Of a DNA stretch of 64,000 bases, positions 42,895-52,160 are shown piece after piece. Numbering within the stretch: position 1 is the first letter of the stretch; every line of letters begins with the position of its first letter. The notes below the pieces were generated by a model, which was not told the DNA's origin, searched no databases, and saw nothing but the letters and a program-made list of their open reading frames with translations. Made by a program: the position numbers and the translations under genes. The stretch lies in NCBI RefSeq assembly GCF_000429165.1, contig NZ_AUBI01000003.1, positions 186,001 through 250,000 on the forward strand, given 5' to 3'. Origin of the DNA: Acetobacter nitrogenifigens DSM 23921 = NBRC 105050. GTDB taxonomy: Bacteria > Pseudomonadota > Alphaproteobacteria > Acetobacterales > Acetobacteraceae.

Positions 42895-43578
42895 ATGCGC
42901 ACCGGATTGATCGCAAGAAAGCTGGGTATGACCCGGCTATTCAAGGAAGACGGGACACATGTCCCGGTCACTGTCCTGCACCTCGATGAGTTGCAGGTGG
43001 TTGAGTCGAAGACGATCGAGCGCGACGGGTACACCGCCGTGCAGCTCGGCCTCGGCAACGCCAAGGTAAAGAACGTCTCGCAGCCGAACCGCGGCCATTA
43101 TGCCCGCGTGAAGGTCGAGCCCAAGAAGGTCGTACGCGAATTCCGCGTCGACGCTGACGCCGTGCTTGAGTCAGGCGCACGCATCCTCGCTTCCCATTTT
43201 GTGGTGGGACAGAAGGTTGACGTGACCGGCACCAGCAAGGGCAAGGGCTTCGCCGGCGCCATGAAGCGCTGGAACTTCCGCGGCCTTGAAGCCACGCACG
43301 GCGTGTCCGTGTCTCACCGTTCTCATGGTTCTACCGGTAACCGTCAGGATCCCGGCAAGACCTTCAAGAACAAGAAGATGGCCGGTCACCTCGGTGACGA
43401 GCGCATTACGACGTTGAACCTTGAAGTGGCGGCGGTCGATCCGGAAAAGAACCTGCTGATGATTCGTGGTTCGATCCCGGGCGCCAAGAACGGACTGGTC
43501 ATGGTCCGCGACGCGATCAAGAAGGCCCGTCATGCCGAGGCGCCGTATCCGGCAGCCCTCGCGACGGCGGAGGGCTGA
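42895..43578 (+). CDS. rplC: 50S ribosomal protein L3
   Basis: ATG at 42895 gives 227 residues starting [20 protein letters not shown], with the rRNA-binding [20 protein letters not shown] loop and [20 protein letters not shown] in the central extension. L3 starts 23S rRNA folding. It lies 10 bp behind rpsJ. Confidence 0.97.
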   Translation: MRTGLIARKLGMTRLFKEDGTHVPVTVLHLDELQVVESKTIERDGYTAVQLGLGNAKVKNVSQPNRGHYARVKVEPKKVVREFRVDADAVLESGARILASHFVVGQKVDVTGTSKGKGFAGAMKRWNFRGLEATHGVSVSHRSHGSTGNRQDPGKTFKNKKMAGHLGDERITTLNLEVAAVDPEKNLLMIRGSIPGAKNGLVMVRDAIKKARHAEAPYPAALATAEG

Positions 43579-43583
43579 GGACC

Positions 43584-44201
43584 ATGGAACTCGACATCAA
43601 GACGCTCGATAACGGCAACGCTGGCACAGCGACCCTGCCGGACGAGATTTTCGCAACCGCTCCCCGCGCCGACATTATGGCGCGCGTGGTTCACTGGCAG
43701 CTGGCCAAGCGCCGCGCCGGCACCCACAAGGTGAAGGGCATGGGCGAAGTCTCCGGCACGACCAAGAAGCCCTACAAGCAGAAGGGCACCGGCTCGGCTC
43801 GTCAGGGTTCGCTTCGTGCGCCGCAGTTCCGCACCGGTGGCGCCGTTCATGGTCCGGTCGTGCGCGATCACGGCTATGATCTGCCGAAGAAGGTTCGCCG
43901 CCTCGGTCTGATCTCCGCTCTGTCGCAGAAGGCGAAGGACGGCAAGCTGATCGTTCTCGACTCGACGGATGGCGTCAGCAAGACGGCCGAACTGGCTGCG
44001 AAGCTGAAGGTTCTCGGTTGGTCGTCGGCGCTCATTGTGGATGGCGCGTCGATCAACGAGGCGTTTGGTCGTGCTGCGCGCAACCTGCCGAAGATCGACG
44101 TCCTGCCGACCATCGGCGCGAACGTCTATGACATTCTCAACCACGACGTCCTGGCGATCACCCGCGCCGGCGTTGAGGGCCTGAAGGAGCGCCTGGCATG
44201 A
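43584..44201 (+). CDS. rplD: 50S ribosomal protein L4
   Basis: The 205-residue protein shows the internal loop [20 protein letters not shown] that lines the peptide exit tunnel. In enterobacteria L4 also represses the S10 operon by acting on the rpsJ leader. It overlaps rplW by 4 nt (ATGA). Confidence 0.97.
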   Translation: MELDIKTLDNGNAGTATLPDEIFATAPRADIMARVVHWQLAKRRAGTHKVKGMGEVSGTTKKPYKQKGTGSARQGSLRAPQFRTGGAVHGPVVRDHGYDLPKKVRRLGLISALSQKAKDGKLIVLDSTDGVSKTAELAAKLKVLGWSSALIVDGASINEAFGRAARNLPKIDVLPTIGANVYDILNHDVLAITRAGVEGLKERLA

Positions 44202-44533
44202 CCAACGTGCTTGCGATCCGCAAGAAAGCGGAGCGGATGTCCAAGGAGGCGATGTTCGACATCGTCCGGGCTCCGTTGATCACGGAGAAGGCGACGGCGC
44301 TGTCCGAGAAGAACCAGATGGTCTTCAAGGTCGCGCTGTCAGCGACGAAGCCGGAAATCAAGGCGGCTGTCGAAGGTCTGTTCGGCGTGAAGGTTCTGGG
44401 CGTGAACACGCTGGTCCAGAAAGGTAAGGCGAAGCGCTTCAAGGGTCGCCCCGGACAGCGCTCCGACATCAAGAAGGCGTTCGTGCAGCTCGCGGAAGGT
44501 CAGTCCATCGACCTGACCGCGAAGCTGGCGTGA
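44198..44533 (+). CDS. rplW: 50S ribosomal protein L23
   Basis: The 111-residue product has the L23 pattern ([14 protein letters not shown], then [20 protein letters not shown]). L23 sits at the exit-tunnel mouth and docks trigger factor and SRP. The ATG at 44198 overlaps the rplD stop; a second ATG (MSKEAMFD) 13 codons on is an alternative start. Confidence 0.96.
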   Translation: MTNVLAIRKKAERMSKEAMFDIVRAPLITEKATALSEKNQMVFKVALSATKPEIKAAVEGLFGVKVLGVNTLVQKGKAKRFKGRPGQRSDIKKAFVQLAEGQSIDLTAKLA

Positions 44534-44549
44534 CGCGGGGTATCGACAC

Positions 44550-45380
44550 ATGGCACTGAAGCACTTTAGTCCCGTCACGCCGAGCCTTCGTGGCACGGTT
44601 CTGATTGACCGGTCCGACCTTTGGAAGGGCAAGCCGGTCAAGCAGCTGACCGAAGGCAAGAACAAATCGGGCGGGCGTAACAACCACGGCCGTACGACGT
44701 CTTTCTTCCGTGGCGGTGGACACAAGCAGTCTTATCGTTTCGTCGACTTCAAGCGTCGCAAGTTCGACGTTGTCGGCACGGTAGAGCGTCTGGAATATGA
44801 CCCGAACCGCACCGCGTTCATCGCACTGATCAAGTACGAAGATGGCGAGCTGGCGTATATTCTGGCTCCTCAGCGCCTGAAGGTTGGCGATCAGATCGTC
44901 GCCGGCGCGCGCGTGGACATCAAGCCGGGCAACGCGATGCCGCTGTCGGCCATTCCGGTCGGCACCATCGTGCACAACATCGAGCTGAAGCAGGGCGCCG
45001 GTGGCAAGCTGGCTCGCGCTGCGGGCACGTATGCGCAGCTGGTCGGCAAGGACGCCGGCTATGCGCAGATCAAGCTGCAGTCAGGCGAACTCCGCGTCGT
45101 ACGTGGCGAATGTCTGGCGACGGTCGGCGCCGTGTCCAATCCGGACAACATGAACCAGCACATTGGTAAGGCGGGTCGCGCTCGCTGGCTGGGACGTCGT
45201 CCGCACAACCGTGGCGTCGTTATGAACCCGGTCGATCACCCGCATGGTGGTGGCGAAGGCCGCACTTCGGGCGGTCGTCATCCGGTTACGCCGTGGGGCA
45301 AGCCGACGAAGGGTTACAAGACCAGGGTCAACAAGCGTACGGACAGTCTGATCATCCGTCGCCGGAAGACCGGCAAGTAA
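44550..45380 (+). CDS. rplB: 50S ribosomal protein L2
   Basis: The 276-residue protein starts [17 protein letters not shown] and has the conserved [14 protein letters not shown] loop with the His next to the peptidyl-transferase centre. It lies between rplW and rpsS in the standard order. Confidence 0.98.
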   Translation: MALKHFSPVTPSLRGTVLIDRSDLWKGKPVKQLTEGKNKSGGRNNHGRTTSFFRGGGHKQSYRFVDFKRRKFDVVGTVERLEYDPNRTAFIALIKYEDGELAYILAPQRLKVGDQIVAGARVDIKPGNAMPLSAIPVGTIVHNIELKQGAGGKLARAAGTYAQLVGKDAGYAQIKLQSGELRVVRGECLATVGAVSNPDNMNQHIGKAGRARWLGRRPHNRGVVMNPVDHPHGGGEGRTSGGRHPVTPWGKPTKGYKTRVNKRTDSLIIRRRKTGK

Positions 45381-45393
45381 GGGGCAATAAGAG

Positions 45394-45672
45394 ATGGCAC
45401 GTTCCGTCTGGAAAGGCCCGTTCGTGGACGGGTATCTACTGAATAAAGCCGACGCATCGCGCGCGTCCGGTCGTAACGAAGTGATCAAGATCTGGTCGCG
45501 TCGTTCCACGATCCTGCCGCAGTTCGTGGGGCTGACCTTCGGTGTTTATAATGGTCACAAGTTCCTGCCCGTGCAGGTGACGGAGAACATGGTCGGACAC
45601 AAGTTCGGCGAATTCTCTCCGACCCGTACGTTCCATGGGCATGGCGCGGACAAGAAGTCGAAGAGGGGCTGA
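45394..45672 (+). CDS. rpsS: 30S ribosomal protein S19
   Basis: The 92-residue product starts [20 protein letters not shown] and ends with [20 protein letters not shown]19 lies in the head of the 30S subunit and contacts S13 and 23S bridges. It overlaps nothing and is 1 bp before rplV. Confidence 0.97.
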   Translation: MARSVWKGPFVDGYLLNKADASRASGRNEVIKIWSRRSTILPQFVGLTFGVYNGHKFLPVQVTENMVGHKFGEFSPTRTFHGHGADKKSKRG

Positions 45673-45673
45673 G

Positions 45674-46081
45674 ATGAGCAAGTCAAAGCAACCTCGTCGA
45701 CTGAGCGAGACCGAAGCGCAGGCGATTACGCGGAACATCCGCGTCAGCCCGCGCAAGCTCAATCTCGTCGCTGGTCTCATTCGCAACAAGCCTGCCTCGC
45801 AGGCTGTCGCGACCCTGACCTTCTCGAAGCGTCGCATCGCCCAGCAGGTCAAGAAGACCTTGGAGAGCGCGATTGCAAACGCGGAGAACAACCATCAGCT
45901 CGACGTCGATCAGTTGGTGGTCAAGACCGCCGACGTCGGCAAGTCGATCGTCATGCGGCGTTTCCACGCCCGCGGTCGTGGTCGTTCGGCGCGTATCGAG
46001 AAGTTCTTCAGCCACCTGACGATCGTCGTGGCCGAGCGTGCGCCCGAGCCCGAGATCACCAAGGAAGAGAAGGCGGCCTGA
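45674..46081 (+). CDS. rplV: 50S ribosomal protein L22
   Basis: ATG at 45674 gives 135 residues ([16 protein letters not shown]). The tunnel-lining hairpin with [20 protein letters not shown] is clear. The frame can be opened further upstream to 45635, but that overlaps rpsS and is not the family N-terminus. Confidence 0.96.
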   Translation: MSKSKQPRRLSETEAQAITRNIRVSPRKLNLVAGLIRNKPASQAVATLTFSKRRIAQQVKKTLESAIANAENNHQLDVDQLVVKTADVGKSIVMRRFHARGRGRSARIEKFFSHLTIVVAERAPEPEITKEEKAA

Positions 46082-46082
46082 G

Positions 46083-46760
46083 ATGGGACATAAGGTCAAT
46101 CCGGTCGGGCTCCGGCTCGGCATCAACCGCACCTGGGACAGCCGCTGGTACGCCGATGCGGACTATTCCCGGCTGCTGCATGACGATCTGAAGCTGCGCG
46201 CTTTCCTGCGTCGCAAGCTGGCTGGCGCAGGCGTGTCTCGCGTCGTGATCGAGCGCCCGGCGAAGAAGCCGCGCGTTACGATTTACGCTGCGCGTCCCGG
46301 CGTGGTCATCGGTAAGAAGGGTCAGGACATCGACGCGCTCCGCAAGGAGCTGACGAAGATGGCGAAGACCGACGTTGCGCTGAACATCGTCGAGATTCGC
46401 AAGCCCGAAATCGATGCGACACTGGTTGCTGAGAACATCGCGCAGCAGCTCGAGCGTCGCGTCGCTTTCCGTCGCGCCATGAAGCGTGCGGTCCAGTCGG
46501 CGATGCGTCTCGGCGCGCAGGGCATCCGGATCAATTGCTCCGGACGTCTTGGCGGCGCTGAAATCGCTCGCATCGAGTGGTATCGCGAGGGGCGCGTGCC
46601 TTTGCACACGCTTCGCGCCGATATCGATTACGGGACCGCGACGGCGAAGACGACGTACGGCACCTGCGGCGTGAAGGTCTGGATTTTCAAGGGCGAAATC
46701 CTGGCTCACGACCCGCTGGCGCAGGACCGTCGCGCCGCCGAGCAGGCGCCGCAGCGCTGA
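46083..46760 (+). CDS. rpsC: 30S ribosomal protein S3
   Basis: ATG at 46083 gives 225 residues ([20 protein letters not shown]). The KH domain has the GxxG loop in [10 protein letters not shown], and the C-terminal domain [19 protein letters not shown]3 lines the mRNA entry site. It starts 1 bp after rplV ends. Confidence 0.97.
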   Translation: MGHKVNPVGLRLGINRTWDSRWYADADYSRLLHDDLKLRAFLRRKLAGAGVSRVVIERPAKKPRVTIYAARPGVVIGKKGQDIDALRKELTKMAKTDVALNIVEIRKPEIDATLVAENIAQQLERRVAFRRAMKRAVQSAMRLGAQGIRINCSGRLGGAEIARIEWYREGRVPLHTLRADIDYGTATAKTTYGTCGVKVWIFKGEILAHDPLAQDRRAAEQAPQR

Positions 46761-46773
46761 GGGATAGACGAAA

Positions 46774-47190
46774 ATGCTTTCTCCCAAGCGGACTAAATTC
46801 CGCAAGGCCCATAAGGGCCGCATTCATGGTCTCGCCAAAGGCGGCACTCTGCTGAACTTCGGTGCCTACGGTCTGAAGGCGCTGGAGCCGGAGCGGATCA
46901 CTGCTCGGCAGATCGAAGCGTCGCGTCGCGCCATTACGCGAGCGATGAAACGTGCCGGTCGGGTGTGGATTCGTATTTTTCCGGACCTCCCGGTCTCGAC
47001 AAAACCTGCCGAAGTGCGTATGGGCTCCGGCAAGGGATCTCCGGAATACTGGGTGGCCCGTGTGAAACCGGGTCGTATCCTGTTCGAGATCGAAGGCGTT
47101 CCGCCGGAAGTCGCGCGTGAAGCGTTGGCTCTCGGCGCGGCGAAGCTGCCGATTAAGACGAAGTTTGTGACCCGCATCGGGGAGGCGTGA
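46774..47190 (+). CDS. rplP: 50S ribosomal protein L16
   Basis: The 138-residue protein starts [20 protein letters not shown] and has the [19 protein letters not shown] segment near the tRNA A-site. It overlaps nothing and is 1 bp before rpmC. Confidence 0.97.
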   Translation: MLSPKRTKFRKAHKGRIHGLAKGGTLLNFGAYGLKALEPERITARQIEASRRAITRAMKRAGRVWIRIFPDLPVSTKPAEVRMGSGKGSPEYWVARVKPGRILFEIEGVPPEVAREALALGAAKLPIKTKFVTRIGEA

Positions 47191-47191
47191 G

Positions 47192-47431
47192 ATGAGCAAG
47201 GCGCTCAAGCCGGCTGATCTGCGTGCGAAGTCCGTTGATGAGTTGCAGACGCTTCTTCTCGATCTGAAGCGCGAGCAATTCAATCTGCGGTTTCAGCAGG
47301 CGACCGGTCAGAACGAAGGGGTGAGCCGCGCGCGTGCAGTGCGTCGCGACATCGCCCGTATTAAGACGATCGCGGCGCAGGCCGCGGCGAAGACTGTCGC
47401 GGGAGCCACTGCTCCGGCGGCTAAATCCTAA
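47192..47431 (+). CDS. rpmC: 50S ribosomal protein L29
   Basis: The 79-residue product has the two-helix L29 fold ([20 protein letters not shown], then [18 protein letters not shown]). The Ala-rich tail is longer than in many bacteria. L29 sits at the tunnel exit beside L23. Confidence 0.94.
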   Translation: MSKALKPADLRAKSVDELQTLLLDLKREQFNLRFQQATGQNEGVSRARAVRRDIARIKTIAAQAAAKTVAGATAPAAKS

Positions 47432-47442
47432 GGGGTCCGGCA

Positions 47443-47715
47443 ATGCCGAAGCGCATCCTGAGCGGGCGCGTGACCAGCGACAAGATGGACAAGACGATCA
47501 CCGTCCTTGTCGATCGTCGCGTCATGCATCCGCTTTATAAGAAGTTCATCCGTCGGTCGAAGAAGTATGCGGCCCACGATGAACTCAACGAGTGCAAGAT
47601 TGGCGATTCGGTGCGTATTGAAGAATGCGCTCCGATCTCCAAGCGCAAGACCTGGACTGTGATTTCCCGTAACGGCGAGACCGTTGGCGAAGTCCAGTCC
47701 GGCGCTGTTGCGTAA
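47443..47715 (+). CDS. rpsQ: 30S ribosomal protein S17
   Basis: The 90-residue OB-fold protein starts [20 protein letters not shown] and has [21 protein letters not shown]17 is a primary binder of 16S rRNA. It lies 11 bp after rpmC. Confidence 0.97.
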   Translation: MPKRILSGRVTSDKMDKTITVLVDRRVMHPLYKKFIRRSKKYAAHDELNECKIGDSVRIEECAPISKRKTWTVISRNGETVGEVQSGAVA

Positions 47716-47730
47716 GAGGGGTAAAGACCA

Positions 47731-48099
47731 ATGATCCATCCCGAGACCAACCTTGAGGTCGCCGACAATTCCGGCGCCCGTCAGGTGCAGTGCATTAAGG
47801 TGCTGGGCGGCTCCAAGCGGAAGTCCGCCTCGGTCGGCGACGTGATCGTCGTTTCCGTCAAGGAAGCGATTCCCCGTGGTAAGGTGAAGAAGGGTGACGT
47901 CCATCAGGCCGTCATCGTTCGTACGTCTTACCCGGTGCGTCGTGCCGACGGCAGCGCGATCCGGTTCGACCGGAACGCGGCCGTGCTGATCAACAAACAG
48001 CAGGAGCCGATTGGCACGCGTATCTTTGGCCCGGTCGTTCGTGAACTGCGTGCGCGCAAGTTCATGAAGATCATCTCTCTGGCGCCGGAGGTGCTGTAA
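47731..48099 (+). CDS. rplN: 50S ribosomal protein L14
   Basis: The 122-residue product starts [20 protein letters not shown]; the conserved NSGA and FGPVVREL motifs are present. L14 forms an intersubunit bridge with h14. Its TAA overlaps the rplX ATG by one base. Confidence 0.97.
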   Translation: MIHPETNLEVADNSGARQVQCIKVLGGSKRKSASVGDVIVVSVKEAIPRGKVKKGDVHQAVIVRTSYPVRRADGSAIRFDRNAAVLINKQQEPIGTRIFGPVVRELRARKFMKIISLAPEVL

Positions 48100-48419
48100 T
48101 GGCTGCTCGCATCAGAAAGGGCGACACTGTCGTCGTGACGACCGGTTCCTCCAAGGGGACGCGTGGAGAAGTTCTCTCCGTAATCCCCTCCGAGAACAAG
48201 GCGGTCGTGCGTGGCGTTGCTGTGGCGAAGCACCACAAGAAAGCCACCCGCATGGGTGAGGAAGGCGGGATCATTGCGCGCGAAGCCGCCGTTGACCTGT
48301 CCAACCTGGCGTTGATCGATCCAAAGAGCGATAAGGCGACGAAGGTCGGCTTCCGCGTTCTGGACGGCGGTCGCAAGGTTCGCGTCGCGAAGGCGACCGG
48401 CGAAGTGATCGAGGGCTGA
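48099..48419 (+). CDS. rplX: 50S ribosomal protein L24
   Basis: The 106-residue protein has the KOW motif ([20 protein letters not shown]) and the following [17 protein letters not shown]24 is an assembly initiator for 23S rRNA. Its ATG overlaps the rplN stop. Confidence 0.96.
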   Translation: MAARIRKGDTVVVTTGSSKGTRGEVLSVIPSENKAVVRGVAVAKHHKKATRMGEEGGIIAREAAVDLSNLALIDPKSDKATKVGFRVLDGGRKVRVAKATGEVIEG

Positions 48420-48429
48420 GGGGGTAGAC

Positions 48430-48999
48430 ATGTCAGAGGCAACGGATACTCGCCAGCTCCCGCGTATGCGGACGCGTTACGAGAACGAAATCGCTGCGAA
48501 GCTGCGTGAGCAGTTTGGCTACAAGAACGTCATGCAGATTCCCCGCCTTGAGAAAATTGTTCTCAATATGGGTGTTGGCGAAGCTGCTGGCGATCAGAAG
48601 AAGCTGGACACGGCGCTCGCCGAGATGATGCTTATTGCTGGGCAGCGTCCTGTAAAGACCGTCGCGAAGAAGGCAATCGCGGGTTTCAAGATTCGCGAAG
48701 GTCTGCCGATCGGTTGCAAGGTCACGCTCCGTAGCGCACGTATGTACGAGTTTCTTGATCGTCTGGTGACGATCGCGATGCCGCGCATCCGTGACTTCCG
48801 TGGACTGCCGGCGAACAAGGGCTTCGATGGTCGCGGGAATTTTGCGATGGGCTTGAAAGAGCAGATCGTGTTCCCCGAAATCGAATACGACAAGGTCGAC
48901 CAGGTTCGCGGCATGGACATCATCTTCGTAACGACTGCGAAGACGGATGCGGAAGCCAAGGCGCTTCTGAAGGCGTTTGATCTGCCGTTTGCGGCATAA
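48430..48999 (+). CDS. rplE: 50S ribosomal protein L5
   Basis: The 189-residue protein has the family stretch [20 protein letters not shown] and ends with the 5S-rRNA-binding region. L5 contacts the P-site tRNA. It is followed by a 148-bp spacer rich in hairpins before rpsN. Confidence 0.97.
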   Translation: MSEATDTRQLPRMRTRYENEIAAKLREQFGYKNVMQIPRLEKIVLNMGVGEAAGDQKKLDTALAEMMLIAGQRPVKTVAKKAIAGFKIREGLPIGCKVTLRSARMYEFLDRLVTIAMPRIRDFRGLPANKGFDGRGNFAMGLKEQIVFPEIEYDKVDQVRGMDIIFVTTAKTDAEAKALLKAFDLPFAA

Positions 49000-49020
49000 G
49001 ACGCACGAGGCGAGCATGCT

Positions 49021-49042
49021 CCGCGGATGACTGCATCTGCGG
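49021..49042 (+). promoter_or_regulatory. hairpin in the rplE-rpsN spacer
   Basis: CCGCGGATG (49021-49029) pairs with CATCTGCGG (49034-49042) over nine positions, one G-U, with a four-base loop. It lies 22 bp after the rplE stop. GGGCTTTCGTTTTCG follows, with only short T-runs. Confidence 0.45.
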
Positions 49043-49107
49043 GGCTTTCGTTTTCGTCCTCCGGCCTGCGCCGGTAGGATGAAGAACTAAAAAGTTTTTG
49101 GAAAACC

Positions 49108-49123
49108 GCTGGAATGGTCCAGC
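49108..49123 (+). promoter_or_regulatory. hairpin just before the rpsN ribosome-binding site
   Basis: GCTGGA/TCCAGC with an ATGG loop is a perfect six-pair stem, extendable by AACC/GGTT through a one-base bulge. GGAGG of the rpsN ribosome-binding site begins seven bases after it. It could affect rpsN translation. Confidence 0.4.
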
Positions 49124-49147
49124 AGGTTCCGGAGGGTAGAATCAGGC

Positions 49148-49453
49148 ATGGCCAAGATCTCCGCCGTCACTCGCAACGCCAAGCGCGCCCGTATGGCGCA
49201 GCGCGACAAGGCTAAGCGTATGGCTCTGAAAAATATCGTGATGGACCGCTCTTTGCCGGTTGAGGATCGCTTCGATGCGTCGCTCAAGCTGGCCGAGCTT
49301 CCCCGTAATGGTTCGCGCGTTCGCGTGCGTCTCCGCTGCAAGCTGACTGGCCGTTCGCGCGGCAACTATCGCAAGTTCGAGCTGTGCCGTATCGCACTGC
49401 GCGATCTGGCGTCGAACGGTCAGATTCCTGGCGTGGTCAAGGCGAGCTGGTAA
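49148..49453 (+). CDS. rpsN: 30S ribosomal protein S14 (zinc-free form)
   Basis: The 101-residue length and the lack of the CxxC zinc pairs mark the long, zinc-independent S14. The C-terminal [20 protein letters not shown] is conserved. GGAGG lies well placed upstream. Confidence 0.97.
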   Translation: MAKISAVTRNAKRARMAQRDKAKRMALKNIVMDRSLPVEDRFDASLKLAELPRNGSRVRVRLRCKLTGRSRGNYRKFELCRIALRDLASNGQIPGVVKASW

Positions 49454-49462
49454 GGGCGGGCT

Positions 49463-49861
49463 ATGTCACTTTCTGATCCTTTGGGTGATATGCTCACCCG
49501 TATCCGCAACGCGCAGCGCGCTCGTCACGCCGCGTGCGTGGCTCCCGCGTCGAAGCTGCGCGCCAGCGTTCTCGAAGCTCTGAAGCGCGAAGGTTATATT
49601 CGTGGTTTCGCGGTGGAAGAGGTCCGCAAGGGCATCTCCCAAATCCGTATCGAGCTGAAATATACCGATGGCGATCCGGTCATTAAGGAGATTCACCGTG
49701 TGTCCCGTCCGGGTCGCCGCGTGTACTCCAAGATCAAGGAACTGCCGCGCGTTTACGCCGGTCTCGGCGTGTCGATTCTGTCGACGCCGCGCGGCGTGCT
49801 GTCCGATGCAGAGGCTCGCGCCGCCAATGTTGGCGGCGAAGTTCTCTGCCGCGTGTTCTGA
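49463..49861 (+). CDS. rpsH: 30S ribosomal protein S8
   Basis: The 132-residue product starts MSLSDPLGDMLTRIRNAQRA and ends with SILSTPRGVLSDAEARAANV and GGEVLCRVF. S8 is a primary 16S rRNA binder and, in E. coli, the repressor of the spc operon. It lies 9 bp after rpsN. Confidence 0.97.
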   Translation: MSLSDPLGDMLTRIRNAQRARHAACVAPASKLRASVLEALKREGYIRGFAVEEVRKGISQIRIELKYTDGDPVIKEIHRVSRPGRRVYSKIKELPRVYAGLGVSILSTPRGVLSDAEARAANVGGEVLCRVF

Positions 49862-49871
49862 GGAGGGATAA

Positions 49872-50405
49872 ATGTCGCGCGTAGGCAAATATCCCGTCGA
49901 CGTCCCCGCGGGCGTCACCGTCTCGATCGCCAATGGCGTTCTGACGGCCAAGGGCAAGCTCGGAGAGCTGAAGCTCCCGCTGTCCAAGCATGTCGAGACC
50001 ACGGTCGACGATGGCAAGGTCACGGTGAAGCCGTTGGGTTCGGTGGCGCAGGCTCGCATGATGTGGGGCACCACCCGTGCGCTCGTCGCGACGATGGTGA
50101 AGGGCGTTTCCGAGGGGTTCTCCAAGACCCTGGAAATCACCGGCACCGGTTATCGCGCCGCCGTGCAGGGGTCGAACCTGGTCCTGAACCTCGGTTACTC
50201 TCACGACGTGGTCTATCCGATTCCTGCGGGCATCAAGATCACCACGCCGCGTCCGACTGCGGTGGTGGTCGAGGGCATCGACAAGCAGCGCGTTGGTCAG
50301 GTCGCACTGGACATCCGCAGCTATCGCAAGCCGGAGCCGTATAAGGGCAAGGGCGTCCGCTACGACACTGAGACCATTCGTCGCAAGGAAGGCAAGAAGA
50401 AGTAA
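49872..50405 (+). CDS. rplF: 50S ribosomal protein L6
   Basis: The 177-residue protein starts [20 protein letters not shown] and ends with the conserved [21 protein letters not shown]6 lies near the factor-binding site. Its stop overlaps the rplR ATG (TAATG). Confidence 0.97.
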   Translation: MSRVGKYPVDVPAGVTVSIANGVLTAKGKLGELKLPLSKHVETTVDDGKVTVKPLGSVAQARMMWGTTRALVATMVKGVSEGFSKTLEITGTGYRAAVQGSNLVLNLGYSHDVVYPIPAGIKITTPRPTAVVVEGIDKQRVGQVALDIRSYRKPEPYKGKGVRYDTETIRRKEGKKK

Positions 50406-50767
50406 TGAGCACGCAACAGGATCTGCGGGAGCGTCGCCGCCAGCGTCTGCGCTTCCAGCTCCGCCGCAAGGCCGGCGGACGTCCGCGCCTGTCGGTGTTT
50501 CGTTCAGGCAAGAACATCTATGCCCAGGTGATCGACGACGCCGTTGGCCGCACGCTGGCCGCTGCTTCGTCGCTGGACAAGGACATTCGTTCGGACGACG
50601 CCACGGGCGCGAACCGCGAAGCCGCTTCTGCTGTTGGCAAGCTTGTGGCGCAGCGCGCTCTTGCGGCTGGCGTGACTCAGGTCGTCTTCGACCGCGGCTC
50701 GTATCTGTATCATGGGCGCGTCAAGGCGCTGGCGGAGGCTGCCCGCGAGGGCGGTCTCTCCTTCTAA
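50405..50767 (+). CDS. rplR: 50S ribosomal protein L18
   Basis: The 120-residue product has the basic N-terminus, [20 protein letters not shown] and the closing [21 protein letters not shown]18 carries 5S rRNA into the large subunit with L5. It overlaps rplF by one base. Confidence 0.97.
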   Translation: MSTQQDLRERRRQRLRFQLRRKAGGRPRLSVFRSGKNIYAQVIDDAVGRTLAAASSLDKDIRSDDATGANREAASAVGKLVAQRALAAGVTQVVFDRGSYLYHGRVKALAEAAREGGLSF

Positions 50768-50782
50768 GAGAGGGGACACGTA

Positions 50783-51355
50783 ATGGCACGTGAACCGAGA
50801 GACGGCGGTAGAGGCCGGGAGCGCGAGCGGGAGCGCGAGGGCGACGATCTGATCGACAAGCTCGTCACCATCAACCGCGTCGCGAAAGTTGTTAAGGGCG
50901 GCCGTCGCTTCGCCTTCGCCGCTCTGGTCGTCGTAGGCGACCAGAAGGGCCGCGTTGGTTACGGCGCTGGCAAGGCGCGTGAAGTGCCGGAAGCGATCCG
51001 CAAGGCGACCGAACGGGCGAAGCGCGGTATGATCCGCGTACCGATGAAGGAGGGGCGTACGCTTCACCATGACGCGGCAGGTCATTTCGGCGCTGGCAAG
51101 GTGATCCTTCGTTCGGCGGAAGCCGGAACGGGAATCATCGCAGGCGGCCCGATGCGCGCTGTTTTCGAGAGCCTTGGCATCCACGATGTGGTCGCCAAAT
51201 CCCTTGGAACCCGTAACCCGCACAACATGGTCAAGGCCACGTTCGCGGCTCTGGAGCGTTGCGCGAGCCCTCGCGCTGTGGCGAACCGTCGCGGCAAGAA
51301 GGTTTCGGACATCCTTGGCAAGCGCGAGCAGGCTGTGGAGGGCGCAGATGCCTGA
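50783..51355 (+). CDS. rpsE: 30S ribosomal protein S5
   Basis: The 190-residue protein has an unusually Arg/Glu-rich start ([20 protein letters not shown]), then [20 protein letters not shown] and [21 protein letters not shown]5 takes part in decoding accuracy. Its end overlaps the rpmD start by 8 nt. Confidence 0.97.
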   Translation: MAREPRDGGRGREREREREGDDLIDKLVTINRVAKVVKGGRRFAFAALVVVGDQKGRVGYGAGKAREVPEAIRKATERAKRGMIRVPMKEGRTLHHDAAGHFGAGKVILRSAEAGTGIIAGGPMRAVFESLGIHDVVAKSLGTRNPHNMVKATFAALERCASPRAVANRRGKKVSDILGKREQAVEGADA

Positions 51356-51533
51356 TACAAAAACCGTCCGCGTGACGCAGGTTGCGTCGGGTAACGGTCG
51401 TAAGCCCGGTCAGCAGGCAACGCTGGTCGGCCTCGGCCTGAACAAGATCGGCCGCACGCGCGAACTGCAGGACACGCCGTCCGTTCGTGGCATGCTGCGC
51501 AAGGTAGCCCACCTGGTGAAGGTGGAGGACTGA
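51348..51533 (+). CDS. rpmD: 50S ribosomal protein L30
   Basis: ATG at 51348 gives 61 residues ([20 protein letters not shown]) with [20 protein letters not shown], the L30 core. The start overlaps the end of rpsE; the longer frame to 51174 is a shadow of rpsE. Confidence 0.94.
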   Translation: MPDTKTVRVTQVASGNGRKPGQQATLVGLGLNKIGRTRELQDTPSVRGMLRKVAHLVKVED

Positions 51534-51534
51534 C

Positions 51535-52023
51535 ATGAATCTCAATGAGCTTCGCGATAACGACGGTGCGCGTTATCGCAAAAAGCGTCTCGGACGCGGC
51601 ATCGGGTCCGGCAAGGGCAAGACGTCGGGTAAGGGCGTAAAGGGTCAGAAGGCGCGTGAAGGCGTGTCGCTGAACGGCTTCGAGGGTGGTCAGCTTCCGC
51701 TGTATCGTCGTATGCCGAAGCGTGGGTTCAAGAACATTTTCCGTAAGGAATATGCTCCGGTGAACCTCGCGGCGATTGAGAAGGCCATCACCGATGGCAA
51801 GCTCGATGCGGGTTCGGTGAACGAGGAGGCTCTGCGTAAGGCCGGTCTCGTCGGAACTGGCAAATACGCTGGCGTGCGCCTTCTGGGTGTTGGCGAGCTT
51901 ACCCGTGCCGTCACGATCGAGGTAGCTGGCGCGTCTGCGACGGCTATTGCTGCAGTCGAGAAGGCTGGCGGCTCCGTGAAGACCACGGTCGCCCCTAAAA
52001 AAGCTGCTGAGGCAGCATCGTAA
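51535..52023 (+). CDS. rplO: 50S ribosomal protein L15
   Basis: The 162-residue product has [20 protein letters not shown] and the [19 protein letters not shown] motif of L15. It ends the ribosomal part of the spc cluster; a 137-bp structured spacer separates it from secY. Confidence 0.97.
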   Translation: MNLNELRDNDGARYRKKRLGRGIGSGKGKTSGKGVKGQKAREGVSLNGFEGGQLPLYRRMPKRGFKNIFRKEYAPVNLAAIEKAITDGKLDAGSVNEEALRKAGLVGTGKYAGVRLLGVGELTRAVTIEVAGASATAIAAVEKAGGSVKTTVAPKKAAEAAS

Positions 52024-52037
52024 GCCGCAAGCCAATT

Positions 52038-52144
52038 TAAGGGACGCTCGACGAACGTGCGAACGTCCCTTATGACCTATTTCGGCTTTGCAGACGGAAA
52101 CGTCTGCCGTGACAGCGTCCCGCTTTGCGGCGGCGCTGTTTTTT
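52038..52144 (+). promoter_or_regulatory. three consecutive hairpins before secY, the last terminator-like
   Basis: Hairpin 1 is TAAGGGACG/CGTCCCTTA (52038-52072). Hairpin 2 is GCAGACG-GAAA-CGTCTGC (52090-52107), a seven-pair stem closed by a GNRA tetraloop. Hairpin 3 is ACAGCG/CGCTGT (52112-52139) with an inner CCGC/GCGG pair and TTTTTT at 52139-52144. Together they fill the rplO-secY gap. The third looks like an intrinsic terminator or attenuator that would lower secY-adk expression relative to the ribosomal genes. Confidence 0.6.
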
Positions 52145-52160
52145 GTGAAAGGACAGGCGC

